Positions 46,818 through 58,855 of a DNA stretch of 64,000 nt are shown piece by piece. How positions within the stretch are numbered: position 1 is the first letter of the stretch; the number at the start of each line of letters is the position of its first letter. The stretch covers positions 727,604,484 to 727,668,483 of the forward strand of contig CM054057.1 of the NCBI GenBank assembly GCA_028641055.1. The letters are read 5' to 3'. The position numbers and the translations under genes are program-made. This stretch comes from Alopecurus myosuroides (taxonomy: Eukaryota > Streptophyta > Magnoliopsida > Poales > Poaceae). A model generated the notes under the pieces. It was not told where the DNA came from. It did not search any database and saw nothing but the letters and a program-made list of their open reading frames with translations.

Positions 46818-49800
46818 TGATGACTCCCAAGTGCAGGAGATCAATTGTAGTACCTTTCGATAAGTATTTGAGTGTCGAACCAACGAGGAGCTGAAGGTAA
46901 GCTATCTATTCTCTAAAGCCCTATAACCCTCTTATATGGCTGTTTATGCAAAGCAATAAGTTTGACTAAAAGGAACTAACTAATTAAAAGCAAGTGACGT
47001 GGAGTGTGGTTTGTCTAGTAACTAGTGAAGCACGTTTAAAATGCAAGTACTCGGAATAAATAACACAATAACATGGTGAACATACTCGGAATAGCAATGA
47101 AGCTAATGGGAAGATATGGTGGACTCACTGGAAATACTTGGCTAAGGAGTGTTGGAAACAAGTTTTTACTTGTTGGAATTTTTAAATTTTTGGCTAGCAA
47201 GAGGGAGATAGTTTACCAGCTACTATGCATGCATATGTCCATAGAACTACTCATTTCATGTCAAACTAAATAAACTAGCAATTAACATCAAGGACATGAA
47301 TAATAGATAGCTCAAGACAACATTATTGCAAATTTCTACACATAAAAAGCCTATAAATCATGCAAACATATGTAGCTCTTCAAATCAACCATGGCATCCC
47401 TATTCCAAGTCATAATACTAGCATCCAATACATTCCAACCCCAAACTCCAGTAGCTCAATCTCATATAAAATTATGGGTGTGGTCTTATCAAAACAAAAA
47501 TAAAAACAAAAACTAGACGCTTCAAGTCTCTACGATAAATGCTTTGCTTAGAAAAACAGAAAGTAGACGTGTGCTAACCAAAAGAGTGTAGCTCCAGTGG
47601 GGTGTTCATCACATCCCCAAGATTATGGCTTTCACCATTCTTGAATGTCTTGAGGCGCAGCTCCTCTATTCCCTATGAAAAAACTTCACAAAACATGTTT
47701 CTCCCATTCTTTTTCTGTGGGGTGAGATTAGCAAGGACAAACAAATCACATGCTTGCTGTGCAAAATTCCAAATCAAATGCTCCAGTAGATATACAATAA
47801 GCTTCATTATGTTGTATGTTCACTCTCTTGCTTGAATTCGATTCCCAAGCCCAAAGAGTGCATAAAACAAAAGAAGGCAGAATCTGTCCAGAAAAGCAAC
47901 AGCAGCAAAACGAACGTTTTTCCCTAATCTAGACTCGTCAAAAAATTAAGAACATTTTTGTGCTTACAGAGGACGAAAAGTTGCAGAACATACTAAAAAA
48001 TTAGCTCAATCTAACATACCAATAAAAAACGTAAAATCATACGGTGAGCAGACTCGTGCTGAAACAGAAATTTCATGCACTAGGATAGCAACTTATAAGT
48101 CCAAATGGGTTTGACTTGAAACTTTATTGAAACCTACAGAATTAAAAAAACAAAAACTAATCTCTTGAGACAGCAAGAGGATACTAGGAAAATCCAAACA
48201 AAAACAGCCGGGTTGCCTCCCGTAAAGCGCTTTCTTTATAGCCATATAGCTAGGCTTTACTTACTTAACATCATGATGGTTGGAATGAGGTGGCTCGGCA
48301 TCCCCAAGCTTGGATTCTTGTACTTATTTGATACATGTAGGGTGAGCCCAGGGGTACATCCCCAAGCTTGATTGGTTGTCCCTCTTGATCTTTGTTCATC
48401 TCACTCAACTCTTCCTCCTGAAAAATTCTTCTTACACAAATCTCAACATAAAACTTGATTAGAGGGGTTAGTGCCTCCATAAATAAAATCCACATAGGTA
48501 CAGCAAAGACACATCATGAGTTGATTCTAAATATTAACTACTGTTACTACAGTTGTGCATTGCTCCTTGATCAAAAGAACCACACAAAACACAAGTAATG
48601 AGAGCAATGCAAAATAAAGACATAATCTGCAAAAAACAGCCCGTAAAGAGTGAATTTTTTGAGGCACTTAAGTTGCTCAAATAAGAAAACTTAAAACTAA
48701 TGAAATATGTAGTGATAACTAAATATTGCTGTAGTAAATTACCAGGTCAAAATTCCAATTCTGTGATTTTAAACATTTTTCGCAGTGAAGTTCAGGAATC
48801 TGTTTTCTGGACAGCTAATTACTATTGTTTAATCCTATCTCTCATATAAGATTATTCTTGCCATTTATGATGAGAAATAAGACAGAAATGTGATTTTACA
48901 GTAGTGAACTAATATTTTTATTGTTTTTAGCTTTGGAAAAAGTTTTAATGATAGATACTTTGCAATGGTTTCATTGGCATGAACAACACATGTTCAAGGT
49001 CGACCCCAACTTCTCCATTACTCATCCTTCTCATTTACTTTCCCAAAATTTTTATAAATTGTAAATCTTAAACTAAATGATACATAACAGTAGGTAAAGG
49101 AATTTTACATGTTGTAAATACATATATATGTGCTCAAACCGAATAGGAAATTAAAGCATAAGGAACACACCAAAAAAAAATTAAACAATTTATTTTTAAG
49201 TCTAACCCATTTACTATGCATTGGCATTTTGTAATGAAACAAATAAAAGAAGCACATAATAGCAAGCATAGAAAGGTAGATCAAGTGCAACTTCAATACT
49301 TTCAGCATAAAGAGGGGAAACTTAATATTGTTGAAATATGTGTAACCATGTTTCCCTCTCTCATAATAATTTTCAGTGGCATCATGAATAGATTCAACAA
49401 TATGAATATCACATAAAAATTCTTATCATGAGCCACATGCATAAAAGAATCACTACTCCACATAAGTAAAATCCTCATTAGTGATAGTGGGAGTTAAACT
49501 TCATAATTTTCATTGCAATCATATATAGGAGGCATAGTATCATCAAAGTGAATTTTCTCCTCCAAGCTTGGGGAACTAGAAATATCAAGCTCATCAAAAC
49601 CAACTTCCCCAAGCTTAAAACTTTCCATAGAATCAGCAAGTATATCATTTTTATCCTCAATAGTAGGGGGACTAAAAATATCATATTCATCAAGACAAAC
49701 TTCCCCAAGCTCAAGGTTTTCCTTAGCAATAAAGGTGTTCAAAGAATTAGTACTACCACAAATAGTGCAAATAATTTTTCAATTTCTCCTCAAACACTTC

Positions 49801-49959
49801 ATGTCCTAATTCAAGGTACATATTATACAGTTCTAAATTGTTTGGTTGTTTTCCATTTTATAATTTTTTGTGTGTTTTAGGTTTATATGTTAGTAGGCAA
49901 TGCAAACAAGAATAAAAGCTTAGCACAATGCTCCCCGGCAACGGCGCCAGAAAAGTGCT
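46818..49959 (-). repeat. F1 tandem unit 1 (3142 bp)
   Basis: Consists of the last 232 bases of the LTR (46818-47049), internal sequence and the primer site TCCCCGGCAACGGCGCCA (49932-49949, plus strand). Nearly identical to 49960-53121 apart from scattered point changes and small indels. The acidic-repeat ORF is broken in this unit (fragments at 49480-49880). Confidence 0.88.
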
Positions 49960-52448
49960 TGATGACTCCCAAGTGCAGGAGATCAATTGTAGTACCTTTC
50001 GATAAGTATTTGAGTGTCGAACCCACGAGGAGCTGAAGGTAAGCTATCTATTCTCTAAAGCCCTATAACCCTCTTATATGGCTGTTTATGCAAAGCAATA
50101 AGTTTGACTAAAAGGAACTAACTAATTAAAAGCCAGTGACGTGGAGTGTGGTTTGTCTAGTAACTAGTGAAGCAAGTTTAAAATGCAAGTACTCGGAATA
50201 AATAACACAATAACATGGTGAACATACTCGGAATAGCAATGAAGCTAATGGGAAGATATAGTGGACTCACTGGAAATACTTGGCTAAGGAGTGTTGGAAA
50301 CAAGTTTTTACTTGTTGGAATTTTTAAATTTTTGGCTAGCAAGAGGGAGATAGTTTACCAGCTACTATGCATGCATATGTCCATAGAAGTACTCATTTCA
50401 TGACAAACTAAATAAACCAGCAATTAACATCAAGGACATGAATAATAGATAGCTCAAGACAACATTATTGCAAATTTCTACACATAAAAAGCCTATAAAT
50501 CATGCAAACATATGTAGCTCTTCAAATCAACCATGGCATCCCTATTCCAAGTCATAATACTAGCATCCAATACATTCCAACCCCAAACTCCAGTAGCTCA
50601 ATCTCATATAAAATGATGGGTGTGGTCTTATCAAAACAAAAATAAAAACAAAAACTAGACGCTTCAAGTCTCTACGATAAATGCTTTGCTTAGAAAAACA
50701 GAAAGTAGACGTGTGCTAACCAAAAGAGTGTAGCTCCAGTGGGGTGTTCATCACATCCCCAATCTTATGGCTTTCACCATTATTGGATGTCTTGAGGCGC
50801 AGCTCCTCTATTCCCTATGAAAAAACTTCACAAAACATGTTTCTCCCATTCTTTTTCTGTGGGGTGAGATTAGCAAGGACAAACAAATCACATGCTTGCT
50901 GTGCAAAATTCCAAATAAAATGCTCCAGTAGATAAACAATAAGCTTCATTATGTTGTATGTTCACTATCTTGCTTGAAAGAATCATGGAAATTCGATTCC
51001 CAAGCCCAAAGAGTGCATAAAACAAAAGAAGGCAGAATCTGTCCAGAAAAGCAACAGCAGCAAAACGAACGTTTTTCCCGAAGCTAGACTCGTCAAAAAT
51101 TTAAGAACATTTTTGTGCTTACATAGGACGAAAAGTTGCAGAACATACTAAAAAATTAGCTCAATCCAACATACCAATAAAAAACGTAAAATCATACGGT
51201 GAGCAGACTCGTGCTGAAACAGAAATTTCATGCACTAGGATAGCAACTTATAAGTCCAAATGGGTTTGACTTGAATCTTTATTGAAAACTACAGAATTAA
51301 AAAAAAACTAATCTCTTGACACAGCAAGAGGACACTAGGAAAATCCAAACAAAAACAGCCGGGTTGCCTCCCGTAAAGCGCTTTCTTTATAGCCATATAG
51401 CTAGGCTTTACTTACTTAACATCATGATGGTTGGAATGAGGTGGATCGGTATCACAAGCTTGGATTCTTGTACTTATTTGATACATGTAGGGTGAGCCCA
51501 GGGGTACATCCCCAAGCTTGATTGGTTGTCCCTCTTGATCTTTGTTCATCTCACTCAACTCTTCCTCCTGAAAAATTCTTCTTACACAAATCTCAACATA
51601 AAACTTGATTAGAGGGGTTAGTGCCTCCATAAATAAAATCCACATAGGTACAGCAAAGACACATCATGAGTTGATTCTAAATATTAACTACTGTTACTAC
51701 AGTTGTGCATTGCTCCTTGATCAAAAGAACCACACAAAACACAAGTAATGAGAGCAATGCAAAATAAAGACATAATCTGCCAAAAACAACCCGTAAAGAG
51801 TGAATTTTTTGAGGCACTTAAGTTGCTCAAATAAGAAAACTTAAAACTGATGAAATATGTAGTGATAACTAAATATTTCTGTAGTAAATTACCAGGTCAA
51901 AATTTCAATTCTGTGATTTTAAACATTTTTCGCAGTGAAGTTCAGGAATCTGTTTTCTGGACAGCTAATTACTATTGTTTAATCCTATCTCTCATATAAG
52001 ATTATTCTTGCCATTTATGATGAGAAATAAGACAGAAATGTGATTTTACAGTAGTGAACTAATATTTTTATTGTTTTTAGCTTTGGAAAAAGTTTTAATG
52101 ATAGAGACTTTGCAATGGTTTCATTGGCATGAACAACACATGTTCAAGGTCGACCCCAACTTCTCCATTACTCATGCTTCTCATTTACTTTCCCAAAATT
52201 TTTATAAAATGTAAATCTTAAACTAAATGATACATAACAGTAGGTAAAGGCATTTTACATGTTGTAAATACATAAATGTGTGCTCAAACCGAATAGGAAA
52301 TTAAAGCATAAGGAACACACCAAAAAAATATTAAACAATTTATTTTTAAGTCTAACATTTCCTATGCATTGGCATTTTGTAATGAAACAAATAAAAGAAG
52401 CACATAATAGCAAGCATAGAAAGGTAGATCAAGTGCAACTTCAAACTA

Positions 52449-53018
52449 TCAGCATAAGAGGGGAAACTTAATATTGTTAAAATATGTGTAACCATGTTTC
52501 CCTCTCTCATAATAATTTTCAGTGGCATCATGAATACATTCAACAATATGAATATCACATAAAACATTCTTATCATGAGCCACATGCATAAAAGAATCAC
52601 TACTCTCCACATAAGTAAAATCCTCATTAGTGATAGTGGGAGTTAAACATTCATAATTTTCATTGCAATCATCATATATAGGAGGCATAGTATCATCAAA
52701 GTGAATTTTCTCCTCCAAGCTTGGGGAACTAGAAATATCATGCTCATCAAAACCAACTTCCCCAAGCTTAAAACTTTCCATAGAATCAGCAAGTATATCA
52801 TTTTTATCCTCAATAGTAGGGGGACTAAAAATATCATATTCATCAAGACAAACTTCCCCAAGCTCAAGGTTTTCCTTAGCAAAAAAGGTGTTCAAAGAAT
52901 TAGTACTACCACAAATATGATTGTTGTGCAAATAATTTTTCAATTTCTCCTCAAACACTTCATGTCCTAATTCAAGGTACATATTATACAGTTCTAAAAT
53001 TGTTTGGTTGTTTTCCAT
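52449..53018 (-). CDS. Acidic-repeat ORF just downstream of the F1 primer site, 189 residues
   Basis: Starts MENNQTILELYNMYLELGHE about 75 bases after the primer site, where gag would begin. The middle has repeated modules with SPPTIEDKND / SPSLEEKIHF and DTMPPIYDD; the end has FTYVESSDSFMHVAHDKN and ERGKHGYTYFNNIKFPLL. Element A' (58975-59640) keeps the same order with more copies of the MPPIYDDYND module. It has no zinc knuckle or retroviral domain. Function unknown; shared protein-level features in two element families suggest it was coding. Confidence 0.55.
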   Translation of the reverse strand: MENNQTILELYNMYLELGHEVFEEKLKNYLHNNHICGSTNSLNTFFAKENLELGEVCLDEYDIFSPPTIEDKNDILADSMESFKLGEVGFDEHDISSSPSLEEKIHFDDTMPPIYDDCNENYECLTPTITNEDFTYVESSDSFMHVAHDKNVLCDIHIVECIHDATENYYERGKHGYTYFNNIKFPLLC

Positions 53019-53093
53019 TTTATAATTTTTTGTGTGATTTAGGTTTATATGTTAGTAGGCAATGCAAAAAAGAATAAAAGCTTAGCACAACGC

Positions 53094-53111
53094 TCCCCGG
53101 CAACGGCGCCA
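53094..53111 (-). other. Primer binding site of F1, tRNA-Asp type
   Basis: Minus strand TGGCGCCGTTGCCGGGGA, ten bases from the LTR end. This primer choice is typical of the Athila lineage. A copy lies at 49932-49949. Confidence 0.88.
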
Positions 53112-53121
53112 GAAAAGTGCT

Positions 53122-54574
53122 TGATGACTCCCAAGTGCAGGAGATCAATTGTAGTACCTTTCGATAAATATTTGAGTGTCGAACCCACGAGGAGCTGAAG
53201 GTAAGCTATCTATTCTCTAAAGCCCTATAACCCTCTTATATGGCTCTTTATGCAAAGCAATAAGTTTGACTGAAAGGAACTAACTAATTAAAAGCAAGTG
53301 ACGTGGAGTGTGGTTTGTCTAGTAACTAGTGAAGCAAGTTTAAAATGCAAGTAATCCTTGAGCAAGTTTCTAAAGCAAGTTTAAAATGCAAGTAATCCTT
53401 GAGCAAGTTTCTAAGAAAGTTTCACAAGTAGCAAGCAGCAAATATCTCAAGTATCTCAAGGGAGCAAGTGTTCTAGCAATAGGTGTTTCGTTCGTGTGGT
53501 TGTCACAATTAGTGAAGCACATGTTTTAGTCTTAGTTGTTTCTTCTAGGAAGGAGCCATGAATAGGTATAGTCAAGTAAATGATCTACAAACCCTTATGA
53601 TTGATCATGTGGCCAAGTAAATGACTGCACAAGATTGATTAAGACATAAAGTCCCACCATAGCCTTACGTTATAAGGTCCCCTATATATATCCCCCAATA
53701 ACTTAACTTTGTGGCTCGGTCTCAGGTTACTGTCACTCCCAAGTCACCACCACTCCATTATGCTATCGGTGATCACCTTACATGCATTCACCAACATATG
53801 CGTGCACTCATATATTGTACATAAAGACAATCATAGAAGATAACAAACTTGTATGCAACCAATCAACGAACTATTTCACCATTGCCAAGAACAATTCACT
53901 ACTCAAACATAGACGGGGAGACACAATACATCAAGGGAATATAGTATTGCATCATACATCGTGTTTGCCAAGAGATTACAGTGGATAGATGGAGCTGATC
54001 TTGCTGTAGATGTTGATGATGAACACGCCGGAGGGGGGTGGAGCCCTTCGGGGGTGATCCCGGTGGCGTTTCCCCCCTCCGATCTTCTTCGGCGGCAGCC
54101 TTCTGTCTCTCTGTTTTGTGGTTTCGTCTCTCGGCGCCGCCTCCTTCTCGAAAAGGACAGGGGACCCTTTATATAGTCGTTTTTAGGTCACGAGACACTC
54201 GGGAGAAGAAAGATCGACGGCATCGGAGCCACGGGGTCAAAAAGGGGGCCCCACACGCGGCCAAGGAATCTGGCCGCGTGGAGGGTCCTATTTTCCACCT
54301 GGTTGGCCTTTTGGACCTCTACTTTGGCCCATGGTCTTTGTCTCAAAAATTCTGAACCCTGCTCTTTGGCCTTGCCCTTTTTGGAGTCCCGAAGCTCCTG
54401 GAAAGTCTGAAACACTAAAAAGTATGTTTTCTGGAAAAACAGGGTTAGAACCAAAAGAAGGGGGATTGTTCAGAAAATCCCCCAAATCATTATAAAACAT
54501 GAATATAAGTTGATAATATGTATAAAAAACAAGTAATAACATGCAAAGTTCATGTATGCATTTTACATGCACCA
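53122..54574 (-). repeat. F1 5' LTR, full length 1453 bp
   Basis: Minus strand TGGTGCATG...GGGAGTCATCA. The same LTR occurs as a solo copy in plus orientation at 61102-62509. The part around 54030-54180 is the likely promoter and leader region (CTATATAAAGGGTCCCCTG on the minus strand resembles a TATA box). Frames in it are not called as genes. Confidence 0.88.
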
Positions 54575-56603
54575 CACCGTTATAAATTCTACTACAAGCA
54601 GAAGTTTCTTTTCCCAACAAGCGTCATGCAAAATATGCTAACAAAAACTCTACAAATGCTACAGCAAGAAAACATGAGAGTACACACACAAGACTAATAA
54701 AACTAACAGCTCCGAATAAGAGATGTAAAGAAAACAAGAGCTAAACATGAATTTTGCAGCAGTTGAATAAAAACTAAGAATACGAGCATAACGAGTATTC
54801 AAACGAAAAAGCGGAGCGTGTCTCTCTCCCAAACAAGGAATGCTAGGGTAAAACTATATTATTGCATCAAGGAAAACAAATAAAAAAAAATAAAACAAAA
54901 ACAAACAGACGCTCCGAGTAAACTTCATACGATGTGACCGAATAAAAATATAGTTTCACTAGAAGTGACCTGACAGATTGTTGATGAAGAAGGGGATGCC
55001 TTGGGCATCCCCAAGCTAAGATGCTTTAGTCTTCTTAGAATTTTCTGGGATGAACCACGGGGGAATCCCCAAGCTTTGACATTGCACTCTTCTTGATCAC
55101 ATATATCACCCTCTTCTGTTGACCCTTGAAAACTTCCTTCACGCCACTATCAAAGAGTAATTCGCATTAGAGGGTTAGTGGAACAATAAAAACTCCATGG
55201 GTTCTATATGGGAACAAGTCTTATTTATACTTTTAAACATTAGCAACAGCCACTGATGTTTCGTTAAGCAAAGAAATCCACTTGACATCGTAAAAGAGCA
55301 AATGCAAGAAAAATGGCAGAATCTGTCAAAACCAGAACAGTTTGTAAAGGAAAACAATTGGGGCACTTACGTTGCTCAGATCGAAAAACCGAAAGAGCGA
55401 AAAAGTTGCGGAATTAGCTGAGGAGTAGGCACAAAAACTTTCAGGTAATTCTGATTTTCCTGTGAATTATACGATGTTTTACGGTGGACAGAAAAATCTG
55501 TTTCCTGCGCAGAAATCCAAAACCAACTCCAACTCTCGCCGGAAACTTTACTTGGCACAACTAAAAGAAAATAAAGAATCAAAGGAGTTGCTACAGAAGT
55601 ATACAACCCATTGAATCAAAGAAAACAGAGAAAAACAAAGCAAAAAAATAAAACCATGGGTTATCTCCCAAGAAGTGTTTTTCTTTAACGCCTTTTAGCT
55701 AGGCCTAGAAAAGTGGAATCAAGTGTTTTCAAGTGTAGAAGCATCCAAATCAATAATTTCCTCCAAAACACCAATTGTAGAAATGGGTACCTTAGACACC
55801 CCCGAAGATGATTCAACATGCAAATCACTTTTAGTTCCACTAATTTTTTTATTAATTTTAAGCACATTAGGCGATTTTGGTTTAGGCACCTTGGGGACAT
55901 ACATAATTTTTTTCTCTTTTCTCATAGAAGGTTTCTCCTTCTTAAACTTAAGAGAAGAAAACGTTGAGCTTAAAATTTCGATAGCCTTCTCTAGTTTACC
56001 AATCCTCGTATATTGACTATCATGGATATTGCTAGCTTCTAGAACAGTGATTTTCTTGTTGATACTTCTTATCGATTCATTAACTTTGCTAGCTATATCA
56101 AAAAAAATTGGCAAATTCTTCTCCATAGAGTTTAGCTTTTTAATAACATCATCTAAAGTGATTTCAGTTTTAACAACCTTAGTAGGTGGTGTTCCAACTA
56201 AACTTTCAATTAAATTACAAGCTTCCAAAGCAGGTGTTCCCAGAGAATTACGGCATGTAAGAGTGTCTAGAACATACCTATACCAGCTAGTAACACCAAC
56301 ATAAAAAATCCTAAGAAGGATTAAAGTGGAATATTTCTTAGTGCATCTACGATGAGCATCACTTATCCTATACCAAGCATCTTTCAAACTTTCTCCATCT
56401 TTTTGCTTAAAAGAACGAACTTCAACTTCAGGAACACTCATTTTAGCAAGACTAAAAACAGGAATAAAACTACAGCTAGAATAGGAACTAATTTTTTGTG
56501 TTTTTGATAAAGAGAAGCAAACAAGACAAAAAAAAACTAAGAAAAACTAAAACAAATTAAAGAGATTGTAAGTGAGAGAATCCCCTTGCAGAAATTCTCT
56601 TCC
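54575..56603 (-). other. Internal region of Athila-like element A (5' half)
   Basis: Runs on the minus strand from the primer site towards the F1 insertion point. Besides the gag-like ORF at 55719-56441 it is non-coding, with GGCATCCCCAAGCTAAG near 55000-55020. It matches 58860-61101 (element A') in inverted orientation over most of its length. CACCG at 54575-54579 is half of an F1 target duplication. Confidence 0.75.
55719..56441 (-). CDS. Gag-like ORF of element A, 240 residues
   Basis: Starts MSVPEVEVRSFKQKDGESLK and includes DAWYRISDAHRRCTKKYS and LGTPALEACNLIESLVG, matching the Retrotrans_gag pattern of Athila-type elements. A long helical and lysine-rich C-terminal half (about 100-210) follows, with KPKSPNVLKINKK. 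No zinc knuckle. The frame is open to 55719, and no protease or polymerase follows, so the element depended on another copy. Confidence 0.65.
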   Translation of the reverse strand: MSVPEVEVRSFKQKDGESLKDAWYRISDAHRRCTKKYSTLILLRIFYVGVTSWYRYVLDTLTCRNSLGTPALEACNLIESLVGTPPTKVVKTEITLDDVIKKLNSMEKNLPIFFDIASKVNESIRSINKKITVLEASNIHDSQYTRIGKLEKAIEILSSTFSSLKFKKEKPSMRKEKKIMYVPKVPKPKSPNVLKINKKISGTKSDLHVESSSGVSKVPISTIGVLEEIIDLDASTLENT

Positions 56604-56621
56604 TCCCCGGCAACGGCGCCA
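56604..56621 (-). other. Primer binding site of element A, tRNA-Asp type
   Basis: TGGCGCCGTTGCCGGGGA on the minus strand, eight bases from the LTR at 56630. Confidence 0.88.
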
Positions 56622-56629
56622 GAAAACTT

Positions 56630-58184
56630 TGATGGGTGCCTTGACTGGAGGTTGACATTGGTAAAACCCAAGAGAAAGGTTGTGAAGAGTGCAGCAGCAA
56701 GTTTTCTCTCAGAAAAGAAACCAATGTTGAATCGACTAGTAGGAGGAAAAGCAATCTCTGAAGGTTGATGCAGCTGAGGTGGCAAGGCGCACTACCGGTT
56801 TAGTAGCAACATGGAACCTACACAACACAATCAAATCACTTTGCCCCAATGTAGCAGTGAGGTTGTCAATCTCACCGGTTTTGCTGAACACAAAGAGGTT
56901 AAACGTATGGTGTAGAAAACAGTATGAAAGCAGTAGTAACGGTATGAAAGTAGTGTGAAAGAAGTGGGTGTATTATAAGTATGAGAAAAAGGACCAGGGT
57001 CCATAGTTCACTAGTGGTGTCTCTCCGTGAAAGATAAATAACATGTGTGGTGACCAAATTACAGCTGGGCAATTGACAAAAAATGAAGTCTGCACCATAG
57101 TGCATATGCAAGACATGAAGATTACTATGGGATTCATGCGGGCATTACAACAAAATACATATACCGTCATCCAACTGCATCTATGTCTAATAATCCACCC
57201 TCCGAATATCATATGAACAAACGTTGGGTATTATGTTGCAAGCAACAGATTATCGCAGTAAGCAAAGTGTGTAATGTAAACTAGGTAAACACCGTTGTTT
57301 TTTCCCTAATGGCAACAACACATCCTCCATCCGTCACGTTTCGGTCACTCGAGCACAGATGCAAAGGAGGCATGAACCCACTATCGAGCATATATACTCC
57401 CTCTTGAAGTTACTAGCATCTACTTGGCAAGAGCATCTACTAATAACGGAGAGCATGCAAGATTATAAATAACATATGCATGAAGGTAACCTGATAGATT
57501 GATAATCACAAGACATAGCATTCAACATTCACCAGATCCCAGCAAACACAACATGCAGCATTACATAAAGATGATCTCGATCATGTAGGGCAGCTCACGA
57601 GATCTAAACATGACGTACAAAGTGGAGAGAACAACGATCTAGCTACTGCTATGGACCCGTAGTCCAAGGATGAACTACTCATGCATCACTTCGTAGGAGG
57701 GCATGGTGGTGTAGACCCCTCCGTTCATGATTTCCCCTCCCGGAAGGGTGCCGGGGAGAGCTCCAGAACCCTCCCGATCTCGGGATGACGATGACGGTGG
57801 CCCTAGGTGTTTTTTGGGACGAAGTGGAATATTTTTAGGGTTGACATATCAGGGGGTATACATAGGCAAAAGGGAAAAGGCGGTGGAGGCCTGGGGGCCC
57901 CACTCCATCCCATGGTGTGGCCAGGGGCATGTCTCCCTATGTTGTGGCACCTCTCTAGGCCTCCTCACGACTCCGTGGAACCTTTGAGAATTCTAGGACC
58001 TCCGGACTTCGAATTTTCTGAAACTAAAAACAGCAGAAAACAGGGAACTGGCTCTGTGGCATCTTGTCAATAGGTTAGTCCGGAAAATCAATAAAAATGA
58101 CATAAAGTGTAAAACAAAAATGTAGGAAACAACATGAAAACAACATGGAACATCAGAAATTAAGGATATGTTTATGACGTATCA
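56630..58184 (-). repeat. 5' LTR of element A (1555 bp)
   Basis: Minus strand TGATACGTCATAAACATATCC...GGCACCCATCA. It directly abuts a truncated copy of the A' LTR at 58185. Its start matches 63987-64000 in plus orientation. No gene is present. Confidence 0.87.
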
Positions 58185-58827
58185 TGTGCACCGTGTGATT
58201 TAGCATGATATTTATATCTTGTGTTGGATGACCCTGTGAAATTGTGGCGTTTGTTTCGTACTAATTTGGTGCGCTCATAGTGACAGCGTGGGGTGCCCTA
58301 GAGAGGGAATACAGACTTGAGGACTGTTGTTACAGCCCTACGCATGGATTGGTGTTCATTATCCGACCGGAGAGTGGTTCGTAGTAGCATAGTGAAGAGA
58401 TGATATTTATGCATACAATTATGTTATTATTGTCGAGAGTGTTCACTAGTGAAAGTATGATCCCTAGGCCTTGTTTCTAAGCATTGAAGCACCATTTTCA
58501 ACCAGTTCTGCTACATGTTTGCTTGCTGTCATTTTTATTTCAGATTGCAATTACTACTTATAATCATCCAGACTACTTGTATTTCACTATCTCTTGGTCG
58601 AACTAGTGCACATATACAACTAAGAATTCTATTTGGTGTGTTGGGGAACAAGAGACTTCCTGTATCGTAATTGCAGGGTTGCTTGAGAGGGGTATCTTTG
58701 ACCTCTTCCGCCCTGAGTTCGATAAACCTTGGGTAACCCCCTTAAGGGAAACTTGCTGTTGTTCTACAAACCTCTGCACTTGGAGGCCCAACACTGTCTA
58801 CAAGAATAGAAGCGTGCGTAGACATCA
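58185..58827 (+). repeat. Truncated 5' LTR of element A' (643 bp)
   Basis: Matches the 3' part of the LTR at 43881-44525 and ends GTAGACATCA before the primer site. The first 711 or so bases are missing at the junction with A's LTR, so A inserted inside this LTR. Confidence 0.83.
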
Positions 58828-58837
58828 AGCTCTTTTC

Positions 58838-58855
58838 TAGCGCTATTTTCGGGGA
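58838..58855 (+). other. Degenerate primer binding site of element A'
   Basis: TAGCGCTATTTTCGGGGA matches the tRNA-Asp primer site at 13 of 18 positions and lies 10 bases after the LTR end. Confidence 0.65.

Larger units (their letters stand above)
49960..53121 (-). repeat. F1 tandem unit 2 (3162 bp)
   Basis: Same composition as unit 1, with the LTR piece at 49960-50191 and the primer site at 53094-53111. It carries the longer, uninterrupted copy of the minus-strand ORF. 50192-52440 contains no supported gene, only AT-rich sequence with a polypurine-like CAAGCTTGGGGATG near 51510. Confidence 0.88.
46818..54574 (-). mobile_element. Element F1: Athila-like retrotransposon with duplicated internal region and truncated 3' LTRs
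   Basis: On the minus strand: full LTR (53122-54574), tRNA-Asp primer site, internal region, a 232-bp piece of LTR (49960-50191), a second primer site, internal region again, and another 232-bp LTR piece (46818-47049). The flanks are GTGAT on the left and CACCG on the right, which do not match; see the inversion finding. No protease, reverse transcriptase or integrase is encoded. Confidence 0.85.
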
